From: Lachnospiraceae bacterium
GTDB taxonomy: Bacteria > Bacillota > Clostridia > Lachnospirales > Lachnospiraceae
Direction: 5' to 3'
DNA length: 64,000 bases
Assembly (NCBI GenBank): GCA_022766245.1
Contig: JALEPL010000033.1
Location: forward strand, 23,069 to 87,068
In this document: positions 1 to 7,503 of the stretch, one piece after another
Position numbering within the stretch: the stretch's first letter is position 1
Layout: the number at the start of each line of letters is the position of its first letter
Translations under genes and position numbers: made by a program
Notes under the pieces: model-generated
The model's input: only the letters and a program-made list of their open reading frames with translations
Database searches by the model: none
What the model was told of the DNA's origin: nothing

Positions 1-7
1 ACGGTTA

Positions 8-862
8 TTACCGTCGCTCTTTTTCGTTTAGTAAACTTTGGTATATGTCCCGTTTGCTGATGCCCCGATCCTTCGCCACCAGCTTCATGGCTTCCTTCCG
101 GTCAATGCCCTGCTCTGTGTAGTGAGCCATATGCTCCTCAATACTCATGGAGGACCAGGCATCCTGCTGCTCCTTTTCCTTCTCTTCGAATGTCTTTCCC
201 TCCAGGACAAGGACATATTCTCCCCGGGGCTCATTGTCCTGATAAAAGTCAATGACATTTTTTAAAGTCGTTTTTGTCGTATTCTCATGTTTCTTGGTAA
301 GTTCACGGCAGACACTTAATGTGCGGTTCCCTAAGGTATCATAAAGCTCCACCAGGGTCTTCAATAAATGATGAGGAGCCTCGTAGATGATGATGGTTCG
401 TGTCTCTTCTTTCAGTTCGTTCAGGATCCGGATCCGGTCTTTTTTCTCCCGGGGCAGAAAGGCCTCAAAGGCAAATCTTCTGGTGGGAAGGCCGGACATG
501 GTGAGGGCAGTAATGCAGGCAGCAGGCCCGGGAAGAGAGGTGACTTCGATTCCCTCCTCCAAGCAGATGCGCACCAGATCCTCTCCCGGGTCGGAGATTC
601 CCGGTGTGCCGGCATCCGTAATCAATGCAATATTTTCCCCTGACTTTAACCGTTCCACCAGCTGATAGGCTTTTTCAATCTTATTATATTCATGGTAGCT
701 GGTCATGGGTGTCTTTATCTCAAAATGGTTTAACAGCTTAATGGAGTTGCGGGTGTCCTCTGCGGCAATCAGATCCACTTCCCTTAAGGTGCGCAACACC
801 CGGAAGGTGATGTCCTCCAGATTCCCGATGGGAGTCGCACATAAGTATAATTTTCCGGCCAT
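8..862 (-). CDS. rsmI: 16S rRNA 2'-O-ribose methyltransferase RsmI
   Basis: RsmI methylates the 2'-OH of C1402 of 16S rRNA using S-adenosylmethionine, tuning the decoding centre. The 284-residue protein begins MAGKLYLCATPIGNLEDIT and carries the tetrapyrrole-methylase-fold motifs ITDAGTPGISDPG and SLPGPAACITAL, matching the family in order and length. The ORF is open further upstream, but the ATG at 862 has a good GAGGAG ribosome site and starts exactly at the family N-terminus. It lies downstream of the DUF885 lipoprotein gene on the same strand, separated by a large hairpin element. The product call is secure; what follows downstream is outside the window. Confidence 0.95.
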   Translation of the reverse strand: MAGKLYLCATPIGNLEDITFRVLRTLREVDLIAAEDTRNSIKLLNHFEIKTPMTSYHEYNKIEKAYQLVERLKSGENIALITDAGTPGISDPGEDLVRICLEEGIEVTSLPGPAACITALTMSGLPTRRFAFEAFLPREKKDRIRILNELKEETRTIIIYEAPHHLLKTLVELYDTLGNRTLSVCRELTKKHENTTKTTLKNVIDFYQDNEPRGEYVLVLEGKTFEEKEKEQQDAWSSMSIEEHMAHYTEQGIDRKEAMKLVAKDRGISKRDIYQSLLNEKERR

Positions 863-914
863 AATTACTCCTCTTTTTATAGTATTGGATAGAGATATCA
901 TGTAAACTAGAGTA

Positions 915-1093
915 GTATATGTTGAACAATTATACAAACCAAACAATTCTGACTGTGATTTTAGCGACTTGTAAAATCCACTCCTTTCGGAGACTGATTC
1001 TTGAAGCCTATGCTGAAAGAATCTTAGTCGAAGTTAGGAGTTAGTTTACAAGCGCGTTACAGTCGTTTGGTTGTGAAATTGTTCAACATATAC
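915..1093. repeat. ~180 bp near-perfect palindrome (MITE-like or giant hairpin)
   Basis: GTATATGTTGAACAAT at 915-930 is exactly inverted at 1078-1093. Several inner blocks also pair in register: GACTGT with ACAGTC, CTTGTAAA with TTTACAAG, ACTCCT with AGGAGT, GATTCTT with AAGAATC. The whole segment therefore folds into one long imperfect hairpin. There is no ORF inside. It sits between the 3' end of the DUF885 gene and the start of rsmI. It could be a non-autonomous mobile element or a structured leader; a flanking target duplication is not obvious to me. Confidence 0.75.
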
Positions 1094-1146
1094 GTATATA
1101 ATATTATATCCGATACATTCGGCGGATTCAATGGCTCGGACCGCAT

Positions 1147-2877
1147 TTATTGGGTCATATATTCCAACAGATAATCCCGGATAATAGAAAAGGGGGCAGG
1201 ACCGATGGCAAGAATCGCATCGTGAAAATTCTGATCCGTGTAATGGTCTTTCAGCTGCTCTTTGGCGTAGTCCTTCAGCTCCAAGATTTCCAGATAACCG
1301 ATATAGTATTTCAGATAATGGGCAGGCTCCGATACAATATAGTAATAAATCTCCTCTACGGTCTTTGGGTTTCCGATTCCATAATCTGCAAAAAAAGCCT
1401 GGGTGTCGCTGAGAGTCCAGCCCTTGCCATGGATGGACAGATCAGCGGTGGCGTAAAGACTTAAAATGGCAGACTGGTTGTGCATGAGAAAGTCTGCTTC
1501 TTCTTTAGAAAGACCGGCATAGCTGTAGGACAGCATCTCTACATAGGTGGCCCAGCCCTCCACATAGCCTGGGTAGTTCAGGATACTTCGGATGGGATCT
1601 AATCCGGCAGAGGCAGTCTTGGTGGTCTGGTACAGGTGGCCGGGGTAGCCCTCGTGAGCAAGAGTGGTAAAAAGGGAAAGACCCTCATAGCTGCTGGATG
1701 GATTGATATAAATACAGTTTTGGTCAGCGGCATCGATGGGAGCCGTAAGGTAAAAGGCCGGAGCCATGGATTCCTGCATACACTCTGCCACATAATTAAC
1801 CGTAAACTCCGTGGATACCGGCGTAGAAAAGTCCCTGGTGATACATTGGGAGAGATAGGTCAGAATCTCATCCGGAGAGGAATTGTCAAAGGAAAAATTC
1901 GTGGGATGTAGTGTAAGGTCAGGGTATTTGCTCATCAGTTCGTTCATGGCAGAAAGGTCGGTAAGACGGTGCTTTCCCACCAGATTCAGCAGCTCATCAA
2001 TGCTTCGGGATGAGCCGGTGGAGGCATATACCAGATTTTCATAATAGGAAAGTCCTTTCGGGAAATAGCAAAGACCCGCATCGTTGGTGCCGCTTCCCTT
2101 CAAATCGGAGAGGCAGTCAATCAGCATCTGATAGCTAGGAATGATATACTCGTGGAGGGAGGCTTCATTTTCGGAAATATAATCTTTTCGTTCCATGTCG
2201 CTCAGGTCATTCAACTTTGCAATTCTCGACTCAAAGGTTTCCAGCAAATAATGCTTCTGGGTGGTGTCGCACAGCGCTTCCATATCTGAGATCAGGGAAT
2301 CGGCCTGCCGGTCAGACATGAAGAGTCCGGCCTCAGCTTTTTTTTGCTCATATTCGCTTATGGAGGCAAAGCAGTCCGGTATCTGCTGCAGTAAGAGAAG
2401 ATAGTCCTTTACATCCTGCTCCGTGTAGAATTGGTATTCCGCAAGAAGTACCGGAAGCTCTGCGGGGAAGCCGGTAGAGGGGCGCATAGGTTCCTGGTAA
2501 TAGATAAAATCGCTATCTCCGTTTATCTGGAAATAGTCTGACAAAATATCAAAGGTCAGCCGGTCAGAAGGACACAAATCATCGTTTCTGTAGCTGGCAA
2601 GGCTGCAGCGGATATTTTCCTGTAGTATGCCCTGCTCTGTCTGGGACTGGGAAGAATAATCAGGCAGACTGACTGTATAATCAGAAATACCATAAGCAGC
2701 GGGGTCCTTAATGGTATAGTGCATACTCAGCGTATCCTGCTTCATTTCTGTGATAAAAAGCTGTTCTGAGTAAGTGTGAAAATCCATGGTTCCATTCTTC
2801 GAAGCTCCACAGCCGGTGATGAGTAAAGATAAGGAGAATAAGAGCAGCAAAATGACAAAAATAAATTTCTTGGGCAT
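1147..2877 (-). CDS. DUF885 family lipoprotein, putative metallopeptidase
   Basis: A 576-residue exported protein with a lipoprotein signal (hydrophobic stretch followed by LLITGCG, the Cys being the lipidation site), so it is probably anchored outside the membrane. Near residues 407-413 it carries HEGYPGH, and about 25 residues later GYVEGWATYVE, the His/His/Glu arrangement of DUF885 proteins, thought to be gluzincin-like zinc peptidases. The length suits the family. The substrate is unknown. It is transcribed away from spmA and is followed on its own strand by the large palindrome and rsmI. Family assignment is confident; peptidase activity is inferred from the motif. Confidence 0.85.
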   Translation of the reverse strand: MPKKFIFVILLLLFSLSLLITGCGASKNGTMDFHTYSEQLFITEMKQDTLSMHYTIKDPAAYGISDYTVSLPDYSSQSQTEQGILQENIRCSLASYRNDDLCPSDRLTFDILSDYFQINGDSDFIYYQEPMRPSTGFPAELPVLLAEYQFYTEQDVKDYLLLLQQIPDCFASISEYEQKKAEAGLFMSDRQADSLISDMEALCDTTQKHYLLETFESRIAKLNDLSDMERKDYISENEASLHEYIIPSYQMLIDCLSDLKGSGTNDAGLCYFPKGLSYYENLVYASTGSSRSIDELLNLVGKHRLTDLSAMNELMSKYPDLTLHPTNFSFDNSSPDEILTYLSQCITRDFSTPVSTEFTVNYVAECMQESMAPAFYLTAPIDAADQNCIYINPSSSYEGLSLFTTLAHEGYPGHLYQTTKTASAGLDPIRSILNYPGYVEGWATYVEMLSYSYAGLSKEEADFLMHNQSAILSLYATADLSIHGKGWTLSDTQAFFADYGIGNPKTVEEIYYYIVSEPAHYLKYYIGYLEILELKDYAKEQLKDHYTDQNFHDAILAIGPAPFSIIRDYLLEYMTQ

Positions 2878-2989
2878 GACGGAGCTCCGAAAATAGGATC
2901 ACTTTATCTTATGAGAGAAAAAAGAAATTCATGCCGGAATCATATTGGAAATCGGTAAGAATAGAATAGTTGTAAACAGCTTAGAGATT

Positions 2990-3616
2990 ATGGTTATGCT
3001 GAATTATCTGTGGGGATTCATGATTCTTATGGGAGTTGCCTATGGTGCGGTGAATGGTACACTGCCGGAGGTGACAGAGGCGGCGGTCAACTCTTCGAAA
3101 GAAGCAGTTACACTGGCAATTACCATGCTGGGAGTCATGTCCTTTTGGACCGGTATGATGAAAGTGGCAGAAAACAGTGGCATTGTAGAGGCGGCAGCAA
3201 AAAAACTGAAACCGCTGCTTCGGTTTTTATTTCCGGGTATACCCGCCAATCATCCGGCAACCCATTATATTGCTGTGAATTTTATCGCCAATATGCTGGG
3301 ACTGGGGTGGGCGGCAACCCCGGCCGGACTAAAGGCCATGAGCGCATTAAAGGAACTGCAGCAGAGCAGAGGCGTGGGCGAAGGGCCGGAGAAGGGTACT
3401 GCCAGCAATGAAATGTGTGTGTTTCTGATCCTGAATATTTCATCGTTACAGTTGATACCCATGAACATTGTGGCGTATCGCAGTCAGTATGGCAGTGTAT
3501 CCCCTGCAGCGGTGATTGCGCCGGGTCTGATTGCCACTGCTATCAGTACAGCCGTGGCAATTGTTTTCTGCAAATTAGTAGGATCGCGTCAAGTGGACAG
3601 GAGGCCAAAGATTTGA
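2990..3616 (+). CDS. spmA: Spore maturation protein A
   Basis: SpmA is a polytopic membrane protein of the nucleoside-recognition (Gate) superfamily that acts with SpmB in spore core dehydration in Bacillus. The protein shows several hydrophobic segments and the conserved tract NFIANMLGLGWAATPAGLKAM. The ORF track begins at a TTG at 2945, but the ATG at 2990 gives MVMLNYLWGFMILMGV, a membrane-segment start that fits the family, so I use it (208 residues). The ribosome site there is weak. Its stop overlaps the start of spmB, implying translational coupling. Its presence indicates a sporulating host. Confidence 0.9.
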   Translation: MVMLNYLWGFMILMGVAYGAVNGTLPEVTEAAVNSSKEAVTLAITMLGVMSFWTGMMKVAENSGIVEAAAKKLKPLLRFLFPGIPANHPATHYIAVNFIANMLGLGWAATPAGLKAMSALKELQQSRGVGEGPEKGTASNEMCVFLILNISSLQLIPMNIVAYRSQYGSVSPAAVIAPGLIATAISTAVAIVFCKLVGSRQVDRRPKI

Positions 3617-4143
3617 ATCTGTTGAATTTTTTATCAAACACCATTGTCCCGCTGCTGCTTTTTTATATTGTAGGGTTTGGACTTTTGATGAAGCAGAATA
3701 TCTATGACGATTTCCTGACCGGGGCAAAGGATGGGATGAAAACCGTTGCTGGAATACTGCCTACTCTGATTGGGCTGATGATTGGCGTGGGAATACTGCG
3801 TGCTTCCGGATTTTTGGATTTTTTCTGCGGTACCTGTTTGTCATGGACAAAGCACATCGGGATACCGGCAGAGCTGATGTCTCTTGCTGTGGTGAAAATC
3901 TTTTCTTCCTCTGCAGCCACGGGCCTGCTGCTGGATCTGTATAAGGAGCATGGATGTGATTCTTTTCTGGGAATGGCGGCATCTTTGATGCTGAGCTCCA
4001 CAGAGACGATATTTTATACCGTGTCCATTTATTTTATGTCGGTGAAGATAAAAAAGACCAGGTTCACATTGCCGGGGGCTTTGCTAGCCACACTGGCCGG
4101 GATTGCAGCGAGTATCTGGCTTGCCCGGATGTATGCGATGTGA
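3613..4143 (+). CDS. spmB: Spore maturation protein B
   Basis: Partner of SpmA in spore maturation and a membrane protein of the same Gate superfamily, with segments such as TIVPLLLFYIVGFGLLM and PTLIGLMIGVGILRASG. The ORF track extends this frame upstream across spmA, but that part is a shadow. A TTG at 3613 overlaps the spmA stop codon and is preceded by AGGAGG with 8-base spacing, giving a 176-residue protein, about the size of Bacillus SpmB. The TTG start and overlap suggest coupled translation with spmA. Confidence 0.9.
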   Translation: MNLLNFLSNTIVPLLLFYIVGFGLLMKQNIYDDFLTGAKDGMKTVAGILPTLIGLMIGVGILRASGFLDFFCGTCLSWTKHIGIPAELMSLAVVKIFSSSAATGLLLDLYKEHGCDSFLGMAASLMLSSTETIFYTVSIYFMSVKIKKTRFTLPGALLATLAGIAASIWLARMYAM

Positions 4144-4236
4144 TAAAATACAAAAGAATACACATATTTTTATCCATAAAGGCATAAGATATATAGACAA
4201 CATTTTTGATAATTTTAATTATTATCAGAAGAATGG

Positions 4237-4310
<74 letters not shown>

Positions 4311-4320
4311 CTTTAGCTGG

Positions 4321-4353
4321 TCGCTGCCTTGTGATAAGAGGCAGCGATTTTTT
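4321..4353 (+). terminator. Rho-independent terminator after tRNA-fMet
   Basis: TCGCTGCCT and AGGCAGCGA form a perfect 9-bp stem with a 9-base loop, followed by six T residues. It closes the tRNA transcript. Confidence 0.92.
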
Positions 4354-4366
4354 CTGAAAAAAGCGA

Positions 4367-4400
4367 GTATCTGTTCAGTTCCTTTACAGATACGATACGC
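4367..4400 (+). repeat. Short palindromic repeat, family A
   Basis: GTATCTGT and ACAGATAC form an exact 8-bp inverted repeat with an 11-base spacer. The 34-base unit matches the copy at 23563-23596 at 30 of 34 positions. It lies just upstream of the sortase gene. Other members with the same spacing are at 8615-8640, 23107-23133 and 58951-58977. Confidence 0.75.
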
Positions 4401-4443
4401 TGTTTTGAGCAGATCATAGTTCGTTATAGTGTGGAGGTAGTTT

Positions 4444-5226
4444 ATGACAAAAAAGAAGGCGACAGCCAAAGACTGGACATTTCGCATCATATTTATTGTG
4501 GCATTGATTGTATTCGTGGTGTCGGCAGCCATGCTGATTTATTACTTCATCCTGTATCATAAAGGCAGCAGTGAATATGAGAATCTGCAACAGTATGTTA
4601 CGGTAGAGCAGGAGGTTTCCACAACAGATACCGAGGAAACGCAGGAAGAACTGAATGTGGATTTTGAGGCTTTACAGGCATTGAATCCGGACTGTGTGGG
4701 GTGGATTTATTTCGAGAATCTGGATATCAGTTATCCCATTATGCAGAGTGAGGACAATGATTATTACCTGAGGCGTACCTTTGAAAAGCAGCATGTTACG
4801 GCAGGCAGCATTTTCATGGATTATCAGAATGCTTCCGATTTTTCGGATGAAAATACCTTTATCTATGGTCATAATATGAAGGATAAAACCATGTTTGGGA
4901 AATTGAACGGATATGCAGAGAAGGATTTTTATCAGAAGAATCCCAATTTTTACATTTATGCACCGGGTTATATTTATCGCTATGATGTTTTCTCCTGCTA
5001 TGTGGGAGCTGTGGCGGAGGAGGATATTTTTTCTCTATCCTTTGCCTCTGAGGAGGAGTATCAGAAGTATTTGGATGTGATTCAGGGGAAGGCAGCTTAT
5101 GATACCGGTGTGGAGGTAACAGCGGAGGATCGGATCGTAACCCTGATGACCTGCAACACAGCGGGGCAAGACTATCGGTTCTTTGTACATGGGGTGTTGG
5201 CTGAGACAACAGAGTTGAAGGAGTGA
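4444..5226 (+). CDS. srtB: Class B sortase
   Basis: A membrane-anchored transpeptidase that cleaves sorting signals and joins surface proteins to peptidoglycan. The 260-residue protein has one N-terminal membrane segment (about residues 12-36), then the sortase fold: His in IYGHNMKDKTMFGKL (~142), the nucleophile in TLMTCNTAG (Cys 237), and the catalytic Arg in YRFFVHG (~245). Spacing and the GWIYF and YPIMQSEDNDYYL motifs place it in class B. No substrate with an LPXTG- or NPQTN-like tail is seen in this window, so its client must be elsewhere. Sir2 follows after 9 bases. Confidence 0.92.
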   Translation: MTKKKATAKDWTFRIIFIVALIVFVVSAAMLIYYFILYHKGSSEYENLQQYVTVEQEVSTTDTEETQEELNVDFEALQALNPDCVGWIYFENLDISYPIMQSEDNDYYLRRTFEKQHVTAGSIFMDYQNASDFSDENTFIYGHNMKDKTMFGKLNGYAEKDFYQKNPNFYIYAPGYIYRYDVFSCYVGAVAEEDIFSLSFASEEEYQKYLDVIQGKAAYDTGVEVTAEDRIVTLMTCNTAGQDYRFFVHGVLAETTELKE

Positions 5227-5235
5227 GGACGTAAG

Positions 5236-5952
5236 ATGGATGAAATCAAACAGTTGAAACAATGGGTGGATGAGTCAGAGCGGATTGTGTTTTTCGGGGG
5301 AGCGGGGGTATCCACCGAAAGTGGAATCCCGGATTTTCGAAGTGTGGACGGATTATACAATCAGAAATATGATTATCCGCCGGAAACGATATTAAGTCAT
5401 ACTTTTTATCGGAAAAGGCCGGAGGAATTCTACAAGTTCTATCGGGATAAAATGTTATGTCTGGACGCAAAGCCCAATGTGGTTCACAAAAAACTGGCAG
5501 AGCTGGAGCAGCAGGGAAAGCTCACCTCTGTGGTGACACAGAATATTGATGGACTTCATCAGGCAGCAGGAAGTAAACGTGTCTGGGAGCTTCACGGCAG
5601 TGTGCACCGGAACTATTGTGAGGAATGTGGCAAGCTCTTTGATGCCAGATACATATTGGAAGGTACCGGTGTTCCGGTATGTGATGCCTGCGGCGGTCCG
5701 GTGAAGCCGGATGTGGTTTTATATGAGGAAGGGCTGGACAGCCATACCATGCAGTCTGCCATCTATGATATCAGTCATGCGGACATGCTAATCCTCGGTG
5801 GAACTTCTCTGGCAGTTTATCCTGCAGCGGGGCTCATTGATTACTATCGTGGAAACAGGCTGGTGCTGATCAATAAATCCACCACGCCCATGGACAGTCG
5901 GGCAGATTTGCTGATCCAGGGGAGACTGGGGGACGTGTTTGCGTGCTTATAA
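5236..5952 (+). CDS. cobB: NAD-dependent protein deacylase, Sir2 family
   Basis: A sirtuin that removes acyl groups from lysines while consuming NAD+. The 238-residue protein shows the NAD-binding GAGVSTESGIPDFRS (~residues 22-36), QNIDGLH, the catalytic His in ELHGSVH (~120), and two CxxC pairs (CEECG and CDACGG) for the structural zinc. The typical bacterial length and all key residues suggest an active enzyme. It follows the sortase by 9 bases and precedes the DUF951 gene by 14, so the three may be co-transcribed, though no functional link is evident. Confidence 0.94.
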   Translation: MDEIKQLKQWVDESERIVFFGGAGVSTESGIPDFRSVDGLYNQKYDYPPETILSHTFYRKRPEEFYKFYRDKMLCLDAKPNVVHKKLAELEQQGKLTSVVTQNIDGLHQAAGSKRVWELHGSVHRNYCEECGKLFDARYILEGTGVPVCDACGGPVKPDVVLYEEGLDSHTMQSAIYDISHADMLILGGTSLAVYPAAGLIDYYRGNRLVLINKSTTPMDSRADLLIQGRLGDVFACL

Positions 5953-5966
5953 AATAAGGAGATTCT

Positions 5967-6158
5967 ATGAAATATCTATATGAAGTGGGAGATATCGTAA
6001 CGCTAAAAAAGCCCCACCCCTGTGGCAGCAAGGAGTGGGAGATTCTGAGAGTGGGAGCAGATTTTCGTCTGAAATGCTGTGGCTGCGGACATCAGGTGAT
6101 GCTGGCTCGTACCTTGGTGGAGAAAAATACGAAAAATCTGGTAAAAAAGTCCGAATAA
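5967..6158 (+). CDS. DUF951 family small protein
   Basis: A 63-residue basic protein with the DUF951 signature: YEVGDIVTLKKPHPCGSKEWEILRVGADFRLKCCGCGHQVML. The three Cys of the PHPCG and CCGCG motifs could bind a metal. The family is widespread in Firmicutes, often near ribosomal-protein or chromosome-partition genes, and has been suggested to bind nucleic acid; its function is not established. A good AAGGAG site precedes the ATG. It lies just upstream of the rpsF promoter. Confidence 0.9.
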   Translation: MKYLYEVGDIVTLKKPHPCGSKEWEILRVGADFRLKCCGCGHQVMLARTLVEKNTKNLVKKSE

Positions 6159-6171
6159 CTTTAAAAAAGGC

Positions 6172-6200
6172 TTGCCTTCACAGTAAAATTGTGCTATCAT
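6172..6200 (+). promoter_or_regulatory. Sigma-A-type promoter for rpsF-ssb-rpsR
   Basis: TTGCCT, a 17-base spacer and TATCAT lie 75-100 bases upstream of rpsF, close to the vegetative consensus and with ideal spacing. Confidence 0.7.
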
Positions 6201-6220
6201 AAGGGCTCGTGATATGTAAA

Positions 6221-6260
6221 ATTCCTTGCTTCCTACCCGTTAGGAGGCCAGAGACCAAAA
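6221..6260 (+). promoter_or_regulatory. Candidate S6:S18-binding leader hairpin
   Basis: CTTCCTA, loop CCCGT, TAGGAGG form a compact hairpin in the 5' leader of the rpsF operon. Leaders of rpsF operons in many bacteria carry a CCG-containing hairpin mimicking the 16S site bound by the S6:S18 complex for feedback control. Position and the CCG in the loop fit, but I could not compare it with a covariance model. Confidence 0.5.
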
Positions 6261-6275
6261 GGAGGTAAATCTAGC

Positions 6276-6566
6276 ATGAACAAATATGAATTAGCACTTG
6301 TTGTGAATGCCAAGATCGAAGACGATGTCAGAACTGCTACAGTTGAGAAGGCAAAAGAGTATATCACTCGTGCAGGCGGAACTGTAACAGAGGTAGAAGA
6401 GTGGGGTAAGAAGAGATTAGCTTACGAAGTTCAGAAGATGAACGATGGCTTCTACTATTTCATCCAGTTCGATGCAGCATCGACCGTTCCTGCTGAAGTA
6501 GAGCAGAATGTTCGAATCATGGACAACGTTCTTCGGTTCTTATGCGTTAGAAAAGACGAGGCATAG
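6276..6566 (+). CDS. rpsF: 30S ribosomal protein S6
   Basis: S6 binds the central domain of 16S rRNA in the small subunit together with S18. The 96-residue protein starts MNKYELALVVNAKIEDD and contains the conserved VEEWGKKRLAYEVQKMNDGFYYFIQFDA. AGGAGGT precedes the ATG. It is first in the classical rpsF-ssb-rpsR operon, with its own promoter and a probable regulatory leader hairpin. Confidence 0.97.
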   Translation: MNKYELALVVNAKIEDDVRTATVEKAKEYITRAGGTVTEVEEWGKKRLAYEVQKMNDGFYYFIQFDAASTVPAEVEQNVRIMDNVLRFLCVRKDEA

Positions 6567-6590
6567 AATAGAGAAGAGGAGATCGAAAGT

Positions 6591-7031
6591 ATGAATAAAG
6601 TAATACTTATGGGAAGATTAACCAGAGATCCGGAAGTCAGATACTCAAGTGGAGATAATCAGATGGCAATTGCCAGATATTCACTTGCAGTAGATCGCAG
6701 AGGCAGAAGAGACGGAGACGGACAGACAGCAGATTTCATCAACTGTGTTGCATTTGGAAAGGCAGCAGAGTTTGCAGAGAAGTATTTCCACAAGGGAATC
6801 AAGATCGCTATCACCGGACGTATCCAGACCGGAAGCTATACAAACAAAGAAGGACAGAAGGTATATACTACCGATGTCGTAGTGGAAGAGCAGGAGTTTG
6901 CTGAGAGTAAAGCTGCATCTTCTGAGAATGCAGGAGGATTCACCCCTGCGGACAGACCTTCACCAAGCAGTGCCGGAGATGGATTTATGAATATTCCGGA
7001 CGGAATTGATGAGGAGTTACCATTTAAATAA
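6591..7031 (+). CDS. ssb: Single-stranded DNA-binding protein
   Basis: SSB coats single-stranded DNA during replication, repair and recombination. The 146-residue protein has the OB-fold N-terminus MNKVILMGRLTRDPEVRYS, the conserved FINCVAFGKAAEF, a flexible linker, and ends DGIDEELPFK, the acidic tip through which SSB recruits partners. It lies between rpsF and rpsR, the usual arrangement. Confidence 0.97.
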   Translation: MNKVILMGRLTRDPEVRYSSGDNQMAIARYSLAVDRRGRRDGDGQTADFINCVAFGKAAEFAEKYFHKGIKIAITGRIQTGSYTNKEGQKVYTTDVVVEEQEFAESKAASSENAGGFTPADRPSPSSAGDGFMNIPDGIDEELPFK

Positions 7032-7049
7032 CTATAGGAGGTAATAGCC

Positions 7050-7313
7050 ATGGCTTTCAATAAGACAGACAGAGATGGCGCGCCCGCAAGAAGAAGAGGC
7101 GGCATGCACAGAAGAAAGAAAGTATGTGTATTCTGTGGAAAAGACAATGTAATTGATTACAAGGATACCAACAAGTTAAAGAAGTATATCTCTGAGAGAG
7201 GAAAGATTCTTCCCAGAAGAATCACAGGAAACTGTGCAAAGCATCAGAGAGCACTTACTGTTGCAATCAAGAGAGCCCGTCATATCGCAATCATGCCTTA
7301 TGTACAGGATTAA
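7050..7313 (+). CDS. rpsR: 30S ribosomal protein S18
   Basis: S18 pairs with S6 on the 30S platform. The 87-residue protein has a basic Arg-rich N-terminus ([12 protein letters not shown]) and the conserved [30 protein letters not shown]. The CVFCGKDN segment followed by a later Cys indicates the Cys-retaining version of S18. It is last in the operon and is followed by a strong terminator. Confidence 0.97.
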   Translation: MAFNKTDRDGAPARRRGGMHRRKKVCVFCGKDNVIDYKDTNKLKKYISERGKILPRRITGNCAKHQRALTVAIKRARHIAIMPYVQD

Positions 7314-7328
7314 TTATTAGAAATTTCA

Positions 7329-7364
7329 GGAGTCATTCACAGTTGTGGATGGCTCCGTTTTTTT
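7329..7364 (+). terminator. Rho-independent terminator after rpsR
   Basis: GGAGTCATTCAC and GTGGATGGCTCC pair (with G-U pairs) around a 4-base loop, followed by seven T residues after one G. Confidence 0.9.
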
Positions 7365-7389
7365 GCGTGTCCGTTGTGGTACAATATGC

Positions 7390-7472
7390 CCTGAGGCTTG
7401 TCCTCAAAGTAGCGCAAAGCGACCTTTGAGGGCTTAGCGAAGAGGCGACGGAGTCCGGGAGGATGCCTTAGG
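7390..7472. repeat. Structured intergenic element between rpsR and the kinase gene
   Basis: CCTGAGGC (7390-7397) pairs with GCCTTAGG (7465-7472), enclosing an inner hairpin of CCTCAAAG and CTTTGAGG around GCGCAAAGCG. The tract GCGACGGAGTCCGGGAGG lies in the unpaired part. There is no T run. It lies between two convergent genes and looks like a dispersed palindromic repeat, but I see only this copy. Confidence 0.5.
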
Positions 7473-7503
7473 TTCTATTGAGAGTGGAAATAAGCCAGAT
7501 GCC

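Noticed and set aside
3415-3612. N-terminal extension of spmB in the ORF track
   Set aside because: Overlaps spmA in another frame; an AGGAGG-preceded TTG at 3613 gives the correct family length.
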